A DNA stretch of 64,000 nt from Tectiglobus diatomicola. Lineage in GTDB: Bacteria > Pseudomonadota > Alphaproteobacteria > Rhizobiales > Hyphomicrobiaceae. A program made the position numbers and the translations under genes. Where the stretch lies: contig JAZDSJ010000009.1 of the NCBI GenBank assembly GCA_039583345.1, forward strand, positions 112,799 through 176,798, read 5' to 3'. This document shows positions 56,213 through 64,000 of the stretch, in pieces. Position 1 is the first letter of the stretch. The number at the start of each line of letters is the position of its first letter. The notes under the pieces are model-generated. The model had not been told where the DNA came from and searched no databases. It saw nothing but the letters and a program-made list of their open reading frames with translations.

Positions 56213-57454
56213 ATGCCTACTTCCAAACAAGACTTTGATATCCTAATTGCGGGCTCAGGTTTTACAGGATTAACACTTGTATCCGCTCTAGCATTTACAT
56301 TTAATAGTAAACTTAAAATAGGGTTACTTGATCCCAATCCGGATCAATACATAAAATATCAGAAAAGCCGTGCTTTTGCTATTTCGGCAACTTCAGTTAG
56401 GATGCTTGACACACTTGGATTGTGGCACGAACTTTCGGCACAAGCTCAGCCAATAAACAAAATTGAAATTACTGACACTCCGCTAGAGGCAGGGGTTCGG
56501 CCCGTTCTTCTTAATTATAGCAATAAGTTACGTAATGGCGATCCCGCATCATTCATTGTTCCTTCAAAAGCTCTTGCTAGCTTGATTTCAGAAAATACGC
56601 GCAACCTATCAAACGTTGAAATTTTACCCCTAAAAGACTGTAAAGATATCTTGTTACAAACAAACAACATTAGTCTTAATTTCGATATCGGGCTAAAGTT
56701 GTCTGCTAAGTTATTACTTTGTGCTGAGGGACGTGAGAGTGTTTTGCGTCAGAAAATGGGAATAAAGTCAGTTGACTATATTCATAAACAAACCGGCATA
56801 GTCACTAATATCACTCATGAGAGGCCCCATAAAGGAACTGCCATTCAACACTTTCTTCCATCAGGCCCGTTTGCCTCTCTACCTCTACCGGGCGGCAATC
56901 GTAGTTCTATAACATGGAGTGAGGAAGAAAATCACGCTTGCCGCATTCTCAATATGCGAGATGAGGATTTCGTGAAGGAGGTAGATATTCGACTTGGTGG
57001 CAAATGGGGAGCGATTAGTATCGATGGCCTCCGAAGTGGTTTTCCACTGAAAACTCAACTTGCAAGACGTTTTATTGCGCCACGCTTTGCACTTGTTGGA
57101 GACACTGCACACAGTGTTCACCCGATAGCAGGACAAGGTCTCAACCTTGCTTTTAGGGATATTGCTGCGCTTTGTGAGTGCCTTATTGATGGAAAACGTA
57201 TTGGGCTTGAGATTTCTGACAGTACAATATTAGAACGTTATGAACGTTGGCGGCGTTTTGATGTAGCGTGTAATGCGAACGGATTTGCAACCTTAAATAG
57301 GCTCTTTTCGAATAACTCAACATTTGTACGATCTTTTCGTGAATTTGGGTTAAGTTTTATAGACAGGCTACCAGGATTGAAAGCTTATATTGTTGATGAG
57401 GCTGCTGGCCTTAATGGGTGCCTTCCTAAACTAATGAAAGGCATTTCGATTTAA
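56213..57454 (+). CDS. ubiH: UbiH/UbiF-family ubiquinone biosynthesis hydroxylase
   Basis: A 413-residue class A flavoprotein monooxygenase. The FAD loop DILIAGSGFTGLTLVSAL is at about residues 8-25. The middle holds LLLCAEGRESVLRQKMGI (the DG-type motif, here with EG). The second FAD motif is FALVGDTAHSVHPIAGQGLNLAFRDIAAL. These match the UbiH/UbiF/Coq6/UbiL group that hydroxylates the ubiquinone ring; the ring position cannot be fixed from sequence, so the symbol is approximate. It stands alone. It fits with RatA and complex II in a ubiquinone-based respiratory chain. Confidence 0.9.
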   Translation: MPTSKQDFDILIAGSGFTGLTLVSALAFTFNSKLKIGLLDPNPDQYIKYQKSRAFAISATSVRMLDTLGLWHELSAQAQPINKIEITDTPLEAGVRPVLLNYSNKLRNGDPASFIVPSKALASLISENTRNLSNVEILPLKDCKDILLQTNNISLNFDIGLKLSAKLLLCAEGRESVLRQKMGIKSVDYIHKQTGIVTNITHERPHKGTAIQHFLPSGPFASLPLPGGNRSSITWSEEENHACRILNMRDEDFVKEVDIRLGGKWGAISIDGLRSGFPLKTQLARRFIAPRFALVGDTAHSVHPIAGQGLNLAFRDIAALCECLIDGKRIGLEISDSTILERYERWRRFDVACNANGFATLNRLFSNNSTFVRSFREFGLSFIDRLPGLKAYIVDEAAGLNGCLPKLMKGISI

Positions 57455-57904
57455 AAGCTCATCATTTATTGGCTTCTTTTTTGCTGCCTCCTTATATTGC
57501 GTTTTTGATATTCTTGTAAAAGAAATAATATCAAATAAAACTACAGACTAAGTGGATGATGATAAAATTCTTGGGATATGTTGTTTTGTTCGTACAATGT
57601 TACATCAAGATTATAATCTAATTACGATTTCGGGTTGTATTATAATTTCCTGTGAAAATTGCCTTGTAAAAACACTGAAAGAAAATATTGCATATTACTT
57701 CAACCGTATTTAATATTTAAATGTTACGCTGAGATTACAGAAGTGTTCTGTAAAAGCTACAGCAAGGTTGCAATTATGTTTCTACAATTTATGTGAGAAA
57801 TAAGTTGTCTCATCTGATGTTTAAATCTAATCATAATGCTATCGTGTTTCTATATCAAACACACATAGTAACTAAATCTTAAACTCTAAATAATTAAGGC
57901 GCTT
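57455..57904. other. AT-rich spacer before yajC
   Basis: About 450 bases with no gene seen. The promoter of the yajC-secD-secF cluster is expected near the right end; AAGG lies six bases before the yajC ATG. Confidence 0.35.
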
Positions 57905-58234
57905 ATGTTTATCACACCCGCTCACGCACAAGATGTAGGATCTGATCCGTTTGGAGGGTTTGCTGGTCTTATACCTATTTTGCTAATGATTATAGTTTTT
58001 TACTTTCTTCTTTTTAGACCTCAGCAACAGCGTTTAAAAGCTCACCAGGAGATGATAGCAAACTTGAGACGAAATGATGTAGTTGTAACTTCTGGTGGCC
58101 TAATAGGTAAAATCACAAAAATAAAAGAAGAAGGTAATGAAATTGAGATTGAGATTGCAGACAACACTAAAGTCCGTCTGATGCGTAGTTCTGTAACGGA
58201 GGTTCGTTCAAAAAATGATCCTATTACAAGTTAA
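57905..58234 (+). CDS. yajC: Preprotein translocase subunit YajC
   Basis: A 109-residue single-span inner-membrane protein of the SecDF-YajC complex. A short periplasmic start (with AHAQDVGSDPFGG) leads to the helix LIPILLMIIVFYFLLFRPQQQRLKAHQEM, the family signature. The cytoplasmic part is NLRRNDVVVTSGGLIGKITKIKEE with small beta strands. It is the first gene of the secretion cluster, 232 bases before secD. Full length. Confidence 0.96.
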   Translation: MFITPAHAQDVGSDPFGGFAGLIPILLMIIVFYFLLFRPQQQRLKAHQEMIANLRRNDVVVTSGGLIGKITKIKEEGNEIEIEIADNTKVRLMRSSVTEVRSKNDPITS

Positions 58235-58466
58235 GTTTGGAGTATTAATAATAAGTCGACGCTACTTTGCGCTCTAACATAGACTAAAAAGTATATCAAA
58301 GAAATATACGTAGTATCTACGGCGTAATGCTAATTTGAGACAAAATCTACCTAAACATTCGTTAACGCATCTTTGTCCATGCCATCACATTTTTTAAAAG
58401 GTATGGACACATATCACTCTTTAGACCTAAAATCTCAAAGAAAGCAGAGCTATCCTCTTCAGGATA

Positions 58467-60107
58467 ATGAAAGAAACTAAAGTGATGCTCTTTTTCTCCC
58501 GTTGGAAAATCATAACAATACTAAGTATATGCTTTGTAGCATTCTGCTATGCCCTTCCTAATATATTCCCTGCAGAAGCTATAAAATCTTGGCCTACATG
58601 GCTCCCTAAAAAACAAATTCCTCTGGGTCTTGATCTAAGGGGGGGAGCGCACCTGTTATACACTTTGGATGCTAACAAGCTGCGAGCTAGCATGTTGCGC
58701 AATCTAAGAAGAGATGTGCGAAAGACTTTAATTAGTGCCAAAATCAAACACATAGCTGGGCGTGGAGAAAACGGAATCAGAGTGCGTATATCTAACAAAG
58801 AAGACATGTTGAACGCACTGGAGAAAATTCGACAATTATCTCAACCTTCCCTTAGCGGAGTTCTGCTTAATAACAGCAAGGAAGAACTAACCGTCACACA
58901 AGTTAGCGATAAAATTATCCACGTTTTTATCAATGAGGCCAGTGTTAGAAATAGCTTAGCAGAGACTATTAATGGAGCAATTGAGATAATTCGTCGACGT
59001 GTTAATTCTTTTGGCACTGCTGAGCCTAATATTATGCGTCAGGGAACTGACCGTATTCTTGTGCAAGTGCCTGGAGTCGAAGATACGTCATCGTTGAAGG
59101 ACTTAATTGGCAAAACTGCAAAATTGACATTTCATGAAGTTCATCCAACTAACGGCATTCTGTCTACATTTCAGCCTGCACGCGGTGAGTATAGATCATA
59201 CCCATCAGCTGAAAACTCAAGCAATTTTTACAACTTCTATTTTTTAAAGGAAATACCAGTCCTTCGCGGAGATCTGTTAAAAAATGCATTGCAGGGTTAT
59301 GATCAATTTACTAATGAGCCCGTAATTAGTTTCACCTTCAATCAAGAAGGTGCTAGAATTTTTGCCAAATTTACCACTCAGAATATAAACCGTCCGTTCG
59401 CAATAGTCCTTGATGGTAAGGTTTTGTCTGCCCCTGTAATTCGTGAGCCTATACTCGGTGGCTCCGGACAAATTTCCGGAGGTTTTTCTTCCAAGACAGC
59501 AAATGAGCTTGCAATCCAGCTTCGTTCAGGTTCTTTGCCGGCTGACCTTACAGTAGTCGAGGAGCGCACAGTGGGGCCATCTCTAGGATCTGATAGCATA
59601 AAATCGGGTTTAATTGCTGGTACGGTAGGAATAGCAGCTGTTATTCTAATCACGATATTAGTATACGGAACGTTTGGAATTTTTGCTGTTTTAGGACTGA
59701 TACTTAACGGAATATTTATAGTTGCTTTAATGACTAAGATAGGCTTCGTATTAACGTTACCAGGAATTGCCGGTCTTATTTTGACAATAGGCATGGCAGT
59801 TGATGCAAATGTTTTGATCTATGAACGCATTAAAGAAGAATTAGCATGCGGTAAAAAGGCTATTGTTGCAATTGATTTAGGTTTCAAAAGGGCAATAGTA
59901 ACTATATTTGACAGCCAGCTAACGACGTTAGTTGCTGCTATTATTATGTTTTGGTTAGGATCTGGACCAATACGTGGCTTTGCTATAACGCTATCAATTG
60001 GAATCTTCACTTCTATTTTTACTTCTATGGTTATAGTTCGTGCATTAGTGTCTCTATGGTTTCAGACAAAACGCAAGAAGGGTCGAGATATAATAGTCCC
60101 AATTTAA
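58467..60107 (+). CDS. secD: Protein translocase subunit SecD
   Basis: Proton-driven subunit that pulls exported proteins out on the periplasmic side. The first membrane helix lies at about 9-30. The signature QIPLGLDLRGGAHLLYTLD follows, then a large periplasmic domain (about 60-370) with ETINGAIEIIRRRVNSFGTAEPNIMRQGTDRILVQVPG. Five C-terminal helices start near 375, including GLILTIGMAVDANVLIYERIKEEL with the family aspartate. At 546 residues it is full length. Start: ATG at 58467; an internal ATG six codons later also fits. Confidence 0.97.
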   Translation: MKETKVMLFFSRWKIITILSICFVAFCYALPNIFPAEAIKSWPTWLPKKQIPLGLDLRGGAHLLYTLDANKLRASMLRNLRRDVRKTLISAKIKHIAGRGENGIRVRISNKEDMLNALEKIRQLSQPSLSGVLLNNSKEELTVTQVSDKIIHVFINEASVRNSLAETINGAIEIIRRRVNSFGTAEPNIMRQGTDRILVQVPGVEDTSSLKDLIGKTAKLTFHEVHPTNGILSTFQPARGEYRSYPSAENSSNFYNFYFLKEIPVLRGDLLKNALQGYDQFTNEPVISFTFNQEGARIFAKFTTQNINRPFAIVLDGKVLSAPVIREPILGGSGQISGGFSSKTANELAIQLRSGSLPADLTVVEERTVGPSLGSDSIKSGLIAGTVGIAAVILITILVYGTFGIFAVLGLILNGIFIVALMTKIGFVLTLPGIAGLILTIGMAVDANVLIYERIKEELACGKKAIVAIDLGFKRAIVTIFDSQLTTLVAAIIMFWLGSGPIRGFAITLSIGIFTSIFTSMVIVRALVSLWFQTKRKKGRDIIVPI

Positions 60108-60149
60108 TATGACATTCTTGTAACATGGGCGCAGAAATAGGACATTACT

Positions 60150-61088
60150 ATGTCATTAATACCTCACATTAAAGGGCGTAGTCTTTTCCAGCCCTCGAAG
60201 AATAACATTGACTTCGTTACATTATCAAACTATTTGCTTACCAGCTCAATAGCTACCGTCTTGTTGTCATTAGTGTTTTTAGCAGTTCAAGGCCTAAATT
60301 ATGGTGTTGACTTCAGGGGCGGTTCAATAATTGAAATTCGATCCAAAAATGGTCCGCCGAATATTGAATCGCTACGAGAAACTGTTGGAAGCCTTGGACT
60401 TGGGGATATCCAGATTCAAACTTTCGGAACTGATAGTGATCTTCTTATTCGGGTTGAACAGCAAAAAGGTGGAGAAAAAGCTCAACAGTATGCGCTTGAG
60501 AGGATCCTATCTACGATTGGTGAGAACTATGAAAAGCGCAGAGCTGAAACTGTAGGGCCGACAGTTTCTGAAGAACTAAGAACTACCGGATTGATTGCTG
60601 TGTTATGTTCTGTACTTGCCATAATTTGCTATGTTTGGTTCCGCTTCGAATGGCAGTTTGCAGTAGGTGCAGTTGTTGCTTTAGTACACGACATAATTAT
60701 TACTATTGGTGTTTTTAGTATATTTCAACTTGAATTTGATTTGTCTACTGTTGCTGCTTTGATGACTATACTTGGATATTCGGTGAATGATACGGTTGTT
60801 GTATCAGATAGAATTCGTGAGAATTTAAAAAAATATAAGAAAATAAGTTTATCATCTCTAGTAAATCGTTCAATTAATGAGACCTTAGCAAGAACTTTAA
60901 TGACCAGTTTGACAACGCTAATAGTGTTACTAGCAATATATATTTTTGGCGGTCAGGTTATTCGAAACTTTACCTTTGCTATGATGTTTGGTGTTATAAT
61001 AGGTACATATTCGTCTATTTTTATACTAGGACCTTTATTGATGAAATTAGATGTTAAGCGAGACTGGCCAAATGCCTCAAACAGTTAA
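60150..61088 (+). CDS. secF: Protein translocase subunit SecF
   Basis: Partner of SecD. A first membrane helix at about 28-48 is followed by GLNYGVDFRGGSIIEIR, the shared FRGG motif. A periplasmic domain comes next (SLGLGDIQIQTFG; TVGPTVSEELRTTGL). Five membrane helices follow, with AALMTILGYSVNDTVVVSDRIREN, the conserved core carrying the aspartate. At 312 residues it is full length. It lies 42 bases after secD. Confidence 0.97.
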   Translation: MSLIPHIKGRSLFQPSKNNIDFVTLSNYLLTSSIATVLLSLVFLAVQGLNYGVDFRGGSIIEIRSKNGPPNIESLRETVGSLGLGDIQIQTFGTDSDLLIRVEQQKGGEKAQQYALERILSTIGENYEKRRAETVGPTVSEELRTTGLIAVLCSVLAIICYVWFRFEWQFAVGAVVALVHDIIITIGVFSIFQLEFDLSTVAALMTILGYSVNDTVVVSDRIRENLKKYKKISLSSLVNRSINETLARTLMTSLTTLIVLLAIYIFGGQVIRNFTFAMMFGVIIGTYSSIFILGPLLMKLDVKRDWPNASNS

Positions 61089-61166
61089 ATTTAAATTACT
61101 CTACAAGTAATAGCAGCATTAATTTAAAAAATTTATACTTCATATCAACTCCTTACGGCTAAAAAA

Positions 61167-61544
61167 ATGAAAAAAGCCTATCCTTTCTATCCTGGCACTT
61201 ACCCTATAGATTCTTACGGCAATGGCGGTTTTCGCTTTGCAAAGACTAGCCACCGTGGATCTATTATTTGCTGTCCTTCTGGAATCTATACATGGAATAT
61301 ACAGGATTTTTTCCTATTGAAACTAAATGATTTAGAGATAATACGTGAGAAGCTAGTTTCGTCTTCATTATTAATTCTTGGAACTGGAAAAACACATATT
61401 TCTCTCTCGTCCGAAACTCGTATAGAATTATTTGAGGCTGGTATAAATTTTGATACTATGAGTACAGGAGCCGCATGCAGAACATATAATATTCTTCTAG
61501 CTGAGGGTCGCCCAATTATGGCAGGTCTACTTGCTGTGGATTGA
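61167..61544 (+). CDS. Mth938-like domain protein (NDUFAF3 homologue)
   Basis: A 125-residue protein with the Mth938 fold: YPIDSYGNGGFRFAKTSHRGSIICCPSGIYTW, SSLLILGTGKTHISLSSETRIELFEAGINFDTMSTGAACRTYNILLAEGRPIMAGLLAVD. The LxLGTG and ST-x-A-x-R-TYN-x-L-x-EGR blocks are diagnostic. The mitochondrial homologue NDUFAF3 is a complex I assembly factor, and in alphaproteobacteria the gene often sits beside secDF, as here (78 bases after secF). The bacterial role is likely in membrane-complex assembly, but this is inference. Confidence 0.9.
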   Translation: MKKAYPFYPGTYPIDSYGNGGFRFAKTSHRGSIICCPSGIYTWNIQDFFLLKLNDLEIIREKLVSSSLLILGTGKTHISLSSETRIELFEAGINFDTMSTGAACRTYNILLAEGRPIMAGLLAVD

Positions 61545-61634
61545 TATAGACACTATCTAAAATCAATAACGAATCATCCGCTAAAAAAACAGTTACATAC
61601 TTAAAACTCGAAGTACTACAATGCATATACAAGA

Positions 61635-62495
61635 ATGAGTACAGTCTTAGATATAACCGCAAGCAATATTACTTGGCATGAAATAAAAACAACCGCCCGC
61701 ATTTGGCAATACGATCGCTATATTGCAGCCACATTGGCCCCAAGAAAAAAACTTAACGATTTATTACTTATTGTTGCTTTTGCTGCAGAAATTGATCGTA
61801 TAATTTTGAAGATTAGAGAGCCGACAATATCTGCTATTCGATTGCAATGGTGGCGCGATGCACTCGTTAAACCTAAAAACGAATTAACAGGTAATCCTCT
61901 TACTGATCTGTTACGTAATTTAATTTATCGATTGGATCTTCCCAGCAGTTATTTCATTAATTATATCGAGGCTCAGGAAGTTGAGCTTTACCCTAGCTTA
62001 TTACCTGATCTTAATGCATTAAACAACTATTTTAGAAAGCGCGATGGAACTTTATTTGAACTTGGAGTACATGTGCTTGGTGTAAAATTTGACCGTGATA
62101 TACTAGCTGTAATTACAGCTGGAGCTCAGGCATATGGTCTTGCACGAACGCTAGCAGAAATACCCTTACGTCTACATTCGCGTCAATTGCTTCTACCCTC
62201 TGATATTTTAAAAAAATATAATATTTGCCCACGTAACGAAGTAAACATGCAAGAATTAAGTCTTCTCAAATGTGAGCTTGCTGAGATTGTTAGAGATAAT
62301 CTTTCAGATTACAGAAGGCTGATACCGAAGATATCAAGCAAAGCCCGGGCTATTATGCTACCAGTGGCATTAACAAGTGCATACATCGCAATTGCTAACA
62401 AAACTTCAAATTCTCAAAAAGAAAAGAAAACAGAACCATCACAAGTAAGCCGCGCTTGGGTTATGTTAAAATCGAATTGGCTTGGATATATATGA
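61635..62495 (+). CDS. Squalene/phytoene synthase family protein (NDUFAF6-like)
   Basis: A 286-residue isoprenoid-synthase fold. DRYIAATLAPRKKLNDLLLIVAFAAEIDRI and IRLQWWRDALV match the first half. The usual DxxxD metal motifs are degraded: FAAEIDRI in place of the first, and the second near RTLAEIPLRLHSRQLLLPSDIL, so catalysis is doubtful. This non-catalytic form resembles NDUFAF6, another mitochondrial complex I assembly factor. It lies 90 bases after the Mth938-like gene. The pairing of two assembly-factor homologues behind secDF supports a shared role. Confidence 0.85.
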   Translation: MSTVLDITASNITWHEIKTTARIWQYDRYIAATLAPRKKLNDLLLIVAFAAEIDRIILKIREPTISAIRLQWWRDALVKPKNELTGNPLTDLLRNLIYRLDLPSSYFINYIEAQEVELYPSLLPDLNALNNYFRKRDGTLFELGVHVLGVKFDRDILAVITAGAQAYGLARTLAEIPLRLHSRQLLLPSDILKKYNICPRNEVNMQELSLLKCELAEIVRDNLSDYRRLIPKISSKARAIMLPVALTSAYIAIANKTSNSQKEKKTEPSQVSRAWVMLKSNWLGYI

Positions 62496-62750
62496 TTTTT
62501 AGAGCTCAGCTATCTTTCCAAAACAAAAATTAGAATCTATACAACTAAAGATTTTGTAATTTTTAATAAATTTTGAGCATCATGACACCTAAGGTATATT
62601 TAACTTTGTTTCGAGAGAAATCTTTTAACTACAGATGTTACAGGAGTCCAATTCTAAAATTGGTTTAGAGATCAATAATTATGACCGATTATTAAATGTA
62701 ATTAACCACAGGTAAGAATTTATTAAGCATAAATATTTTATTTTGTCTAA

Positions 62751-63860
62751 TTATTTGCTCTCTAATTTCGAAGCTACTTGGTCAGCAATGGACAAACATC
62801 CGGTTAAGCCAGGACTTTCTATACCAAACAGCATTACTAGCCCACAAATTTTATGCACATAAGAATCATGTATCATAAAATCCTTAACTAGCTCTCCTTT
62901 TCTATATAATCTCGGTCGTATACCAGAATAATCCAGATAAAGTTGTTTCGGATCTAGTCCAGGATAATATGCACGGATGTACTCGATTGTTGATGCAAAC
63001 ATACTAGGTTCTAAACTATAGTCTATCTTGTTTATCCACTGTATATCAGGTCCAAATTTACATCGCCCAGAAACATCAATCGTAGCATGCAAACCAAGCC
63101 AAGCTCCGTCTGGAATGGGATATATGTGACGAGAAAATGGCGGTTTACCCGAAAGTGCATAATACTGACCTTTTGCATAATATGTGCGCGGTGGAACGTA
63201 ACCATTTTCATAATTCAAAGTATTTGCGAGATCTGTAGCATGCAAACCGGCAGATAGTACTAGCTTTTTGCATTTGACAAAAGTACCATCTGTTAATTTT
63301 ACAGCAAAATTATTAGTGTTAGTAAATCTTAAAATTTTTATAACCTTTGCCATCAATACTATCTGTGCGCCATAAGCTTCAGCCTCACCTTGTAAAGCTT
63401 GCATAAATTCATGACTGTTAATCACACCTGTTGATGGTGATAGTAACGCGCTTCGACAGTATACTTCTGGTTCTAACGATTTCACATCTTTTGATCTCAA
63501 GTGTACTAGATCATGCACATAATTTTTTTTTGCTGTTTCCCAAAGAGCGCTCAATCTAATCTCTTGCTCCTTGGTTGTTGCAACAATAAGTTTTCCACAG
63601 CGTCTGTAGTCGACATTATGTAGTTTACAGAAACGGTAAAGCATTTGTTTGCCCTGGATGCAATGTACAGCGCGATAGGTACACTCGGGATAATAAATGC
63701 CGGCATGAATTACTTCACTGTTACGTGAACTTGTTTCTGCTCCAATAGTTTTGTTCTGATCAACAACCAGAACTTCATGTCCTCTGAGCGATAAAGCTCT
63801 AGCTATTGCCAATCCGACAACACCAGCTCCTATAACTATTGTTTCAAAGTCTACACTCAT
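62751..63860 (-). CDS. L-2-hydroxyglutarate oxidase-like FAD-dependent oxidoreductase
   Basis: A 369-residue DAO-family flavoprotein. The FAD loop TIVIGAGVVGLAIARALSLRGHEVLVVDQ is at residues 8-36. ETSSRNSEVIHAGIYYPECTYRAVHCIQGKQMLYRFC is the block typical of L-2-hydroxyglutarate dehydrogenase/oxidase (LhgO/L2HGDH), and GVINSHEFMQALQGEAEAYGA and YSGIRPRLYRKGE also fit. The likely reaction is L-2-hydroxyglutarate to 2-oxoglutarate, giving electrons to the quinone pool. It converges with the squalene-synthase-like gene. Other DAO enzymes are possible. Confidence 0.87.
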   Translation of the reverse strand: MSVDFETIVIGAGVVGLAIARALSLRGHEVLVVDQNKTIGAETSSRNSEVIHAGIYYPECTYRAVHCIQGKQMLYRFCKLHNVDYRRCGKLIVATTKEQEIRLSALWETAKKNYVHDLVHLRSKDVKSLEPEVYCRSALLSPSTGVINSHEFMQALQGEAEAYGAQIVLMAKVIKILRFTNTNNFAVKLTDGTFVKCKKLVLSAGLHATDLANTLNYENGYVPPRTYYAKGQYYALSGKPPFSRHIYPIPDGAWLGLHATIDVSGRCKFGPDIQWINKIDYSLEPSMFASTIEYIRAYYPGLDPKQLYLDYSGIRPRLYRKGELVKDFMIHDSYVHKICGLVMLFGIESPGLTGCLSIADQVASKLESK

Positions 63861-64000
63861 TAACCAGAACCAGCTTGTTTAAACCTTAAGAACCCCAAAA
63901 ATAGAACTATTGTGGATATAACTAATCTTATTAAGAATGCATTGTCAGTAGTAATTAATACTCGTTTACTTGCATTAAACTCTATATCATATGAAAGTAT

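Noticed and set aside
1..64000. CRISPR arrays, insertion sequences, prophage, rRNA
   Set aside because: No regularly spaced repeats, transposase, integrase or ribosomal RNA sequence was seen anywhere in the window.

Overview
The window is a chromosomal segment of an AT-rich alphaproteobacterium. The gene set points to the Rhodospirillales or a relative: an sdhCDA-B block of mitochondrial type, ratA (COQ10-like), a ubiH-type hydroxylase, zapE, and the run yajC-secD-secF-Mth938-squalene/phytoene synthase. By my count genes cover only about 72% of the 64 kb. A dozen or so gaps of 0.35 to 1.8 kb are AT-rich and full of stop codons. No transposases, phage genes, CRISPR arrays or rRNA are present. 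Housekeeping genes are intact while spacers are bloated, as expected for a host-associated lineage in genome reduction. The tunicate symbiont Candidatus Endolissoclinum faulkneri is one lineage that would fit, but this is inference from gene content only.

Layout. 1-10 kb: a probable 6S RNA (minus), asd, a zinc-phospholipase-C-like protein with a helix-hairpin-helix C-terminus, the operon GST-queG-SDR, tRNA-Arg(CCU) and recG. 10-20 kb: gph, rpiA, gor, a MotA/MotB-like stator pair without any flagellar gene, suhB, a Sel1-repeat protein and class I fructose-bisphosphate aldolase. 20-27 kb: a MarR regulator with a palindrome over its promoter, the CinA C-terminal amidohydrolase, ratA, lipA, murJ and a universal stress protein. 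27-32 kb: succinate dehydrogenase (sdhC-sdhD-sdhA tightly linked, then an unrecognised 208-residue ORF, then sdhB and a strong terminator). 32-42 kb: pyridoxal kinase, a DUF429 protein, a PaaK-like ligase with a degenerate nucleotide loop, sfsA, an unrecognised 220-residue ORF, gap and zapE. 42-50 kb: tRNA-Leu(CAA) and the translation cluster infC-rpmI-rplT-pheS-(unknown membrane protein)-pheT, preceded by a group 4 glycosyltransferase. 50-64 kb: an isolated TerB-like gene in about 3 kb of non-coding DNA, malic enzyme, a ubiH-like hydroxylase, yajC-secD-secF with two homologues of mitochondrial complex I assembly factors, and an L-2-hydroxyglutarate-oxidase-like flavoprotein.

How the genes work together. 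The metabolic genes describe a respiring cell that runs lower glycolysis/gluconeogenesis (aldolase, GAPDH), part of the pentose phosphate pathway (rpiA), the TCA cycle (sdh, malic enzyme) and ubiquinone-linked respiration (UbiH, RatA, SdhABCD). It keeps lipoate and glutathione functions (lipA, gor, GST), queuosine tRNA modification and Sec export. The most interesting places are the unrecognised ORFs inserted between partner genes (sdhA/sdhB and pheS/pheT), the ORF next to sfsA, the MotAB-like pair, the phospholipase/HhH fusion with its nine-base repeats, the probable AUC start codon of infC, and several hairpins in the long gaps. I found no clear new defence or biosynthetic system.
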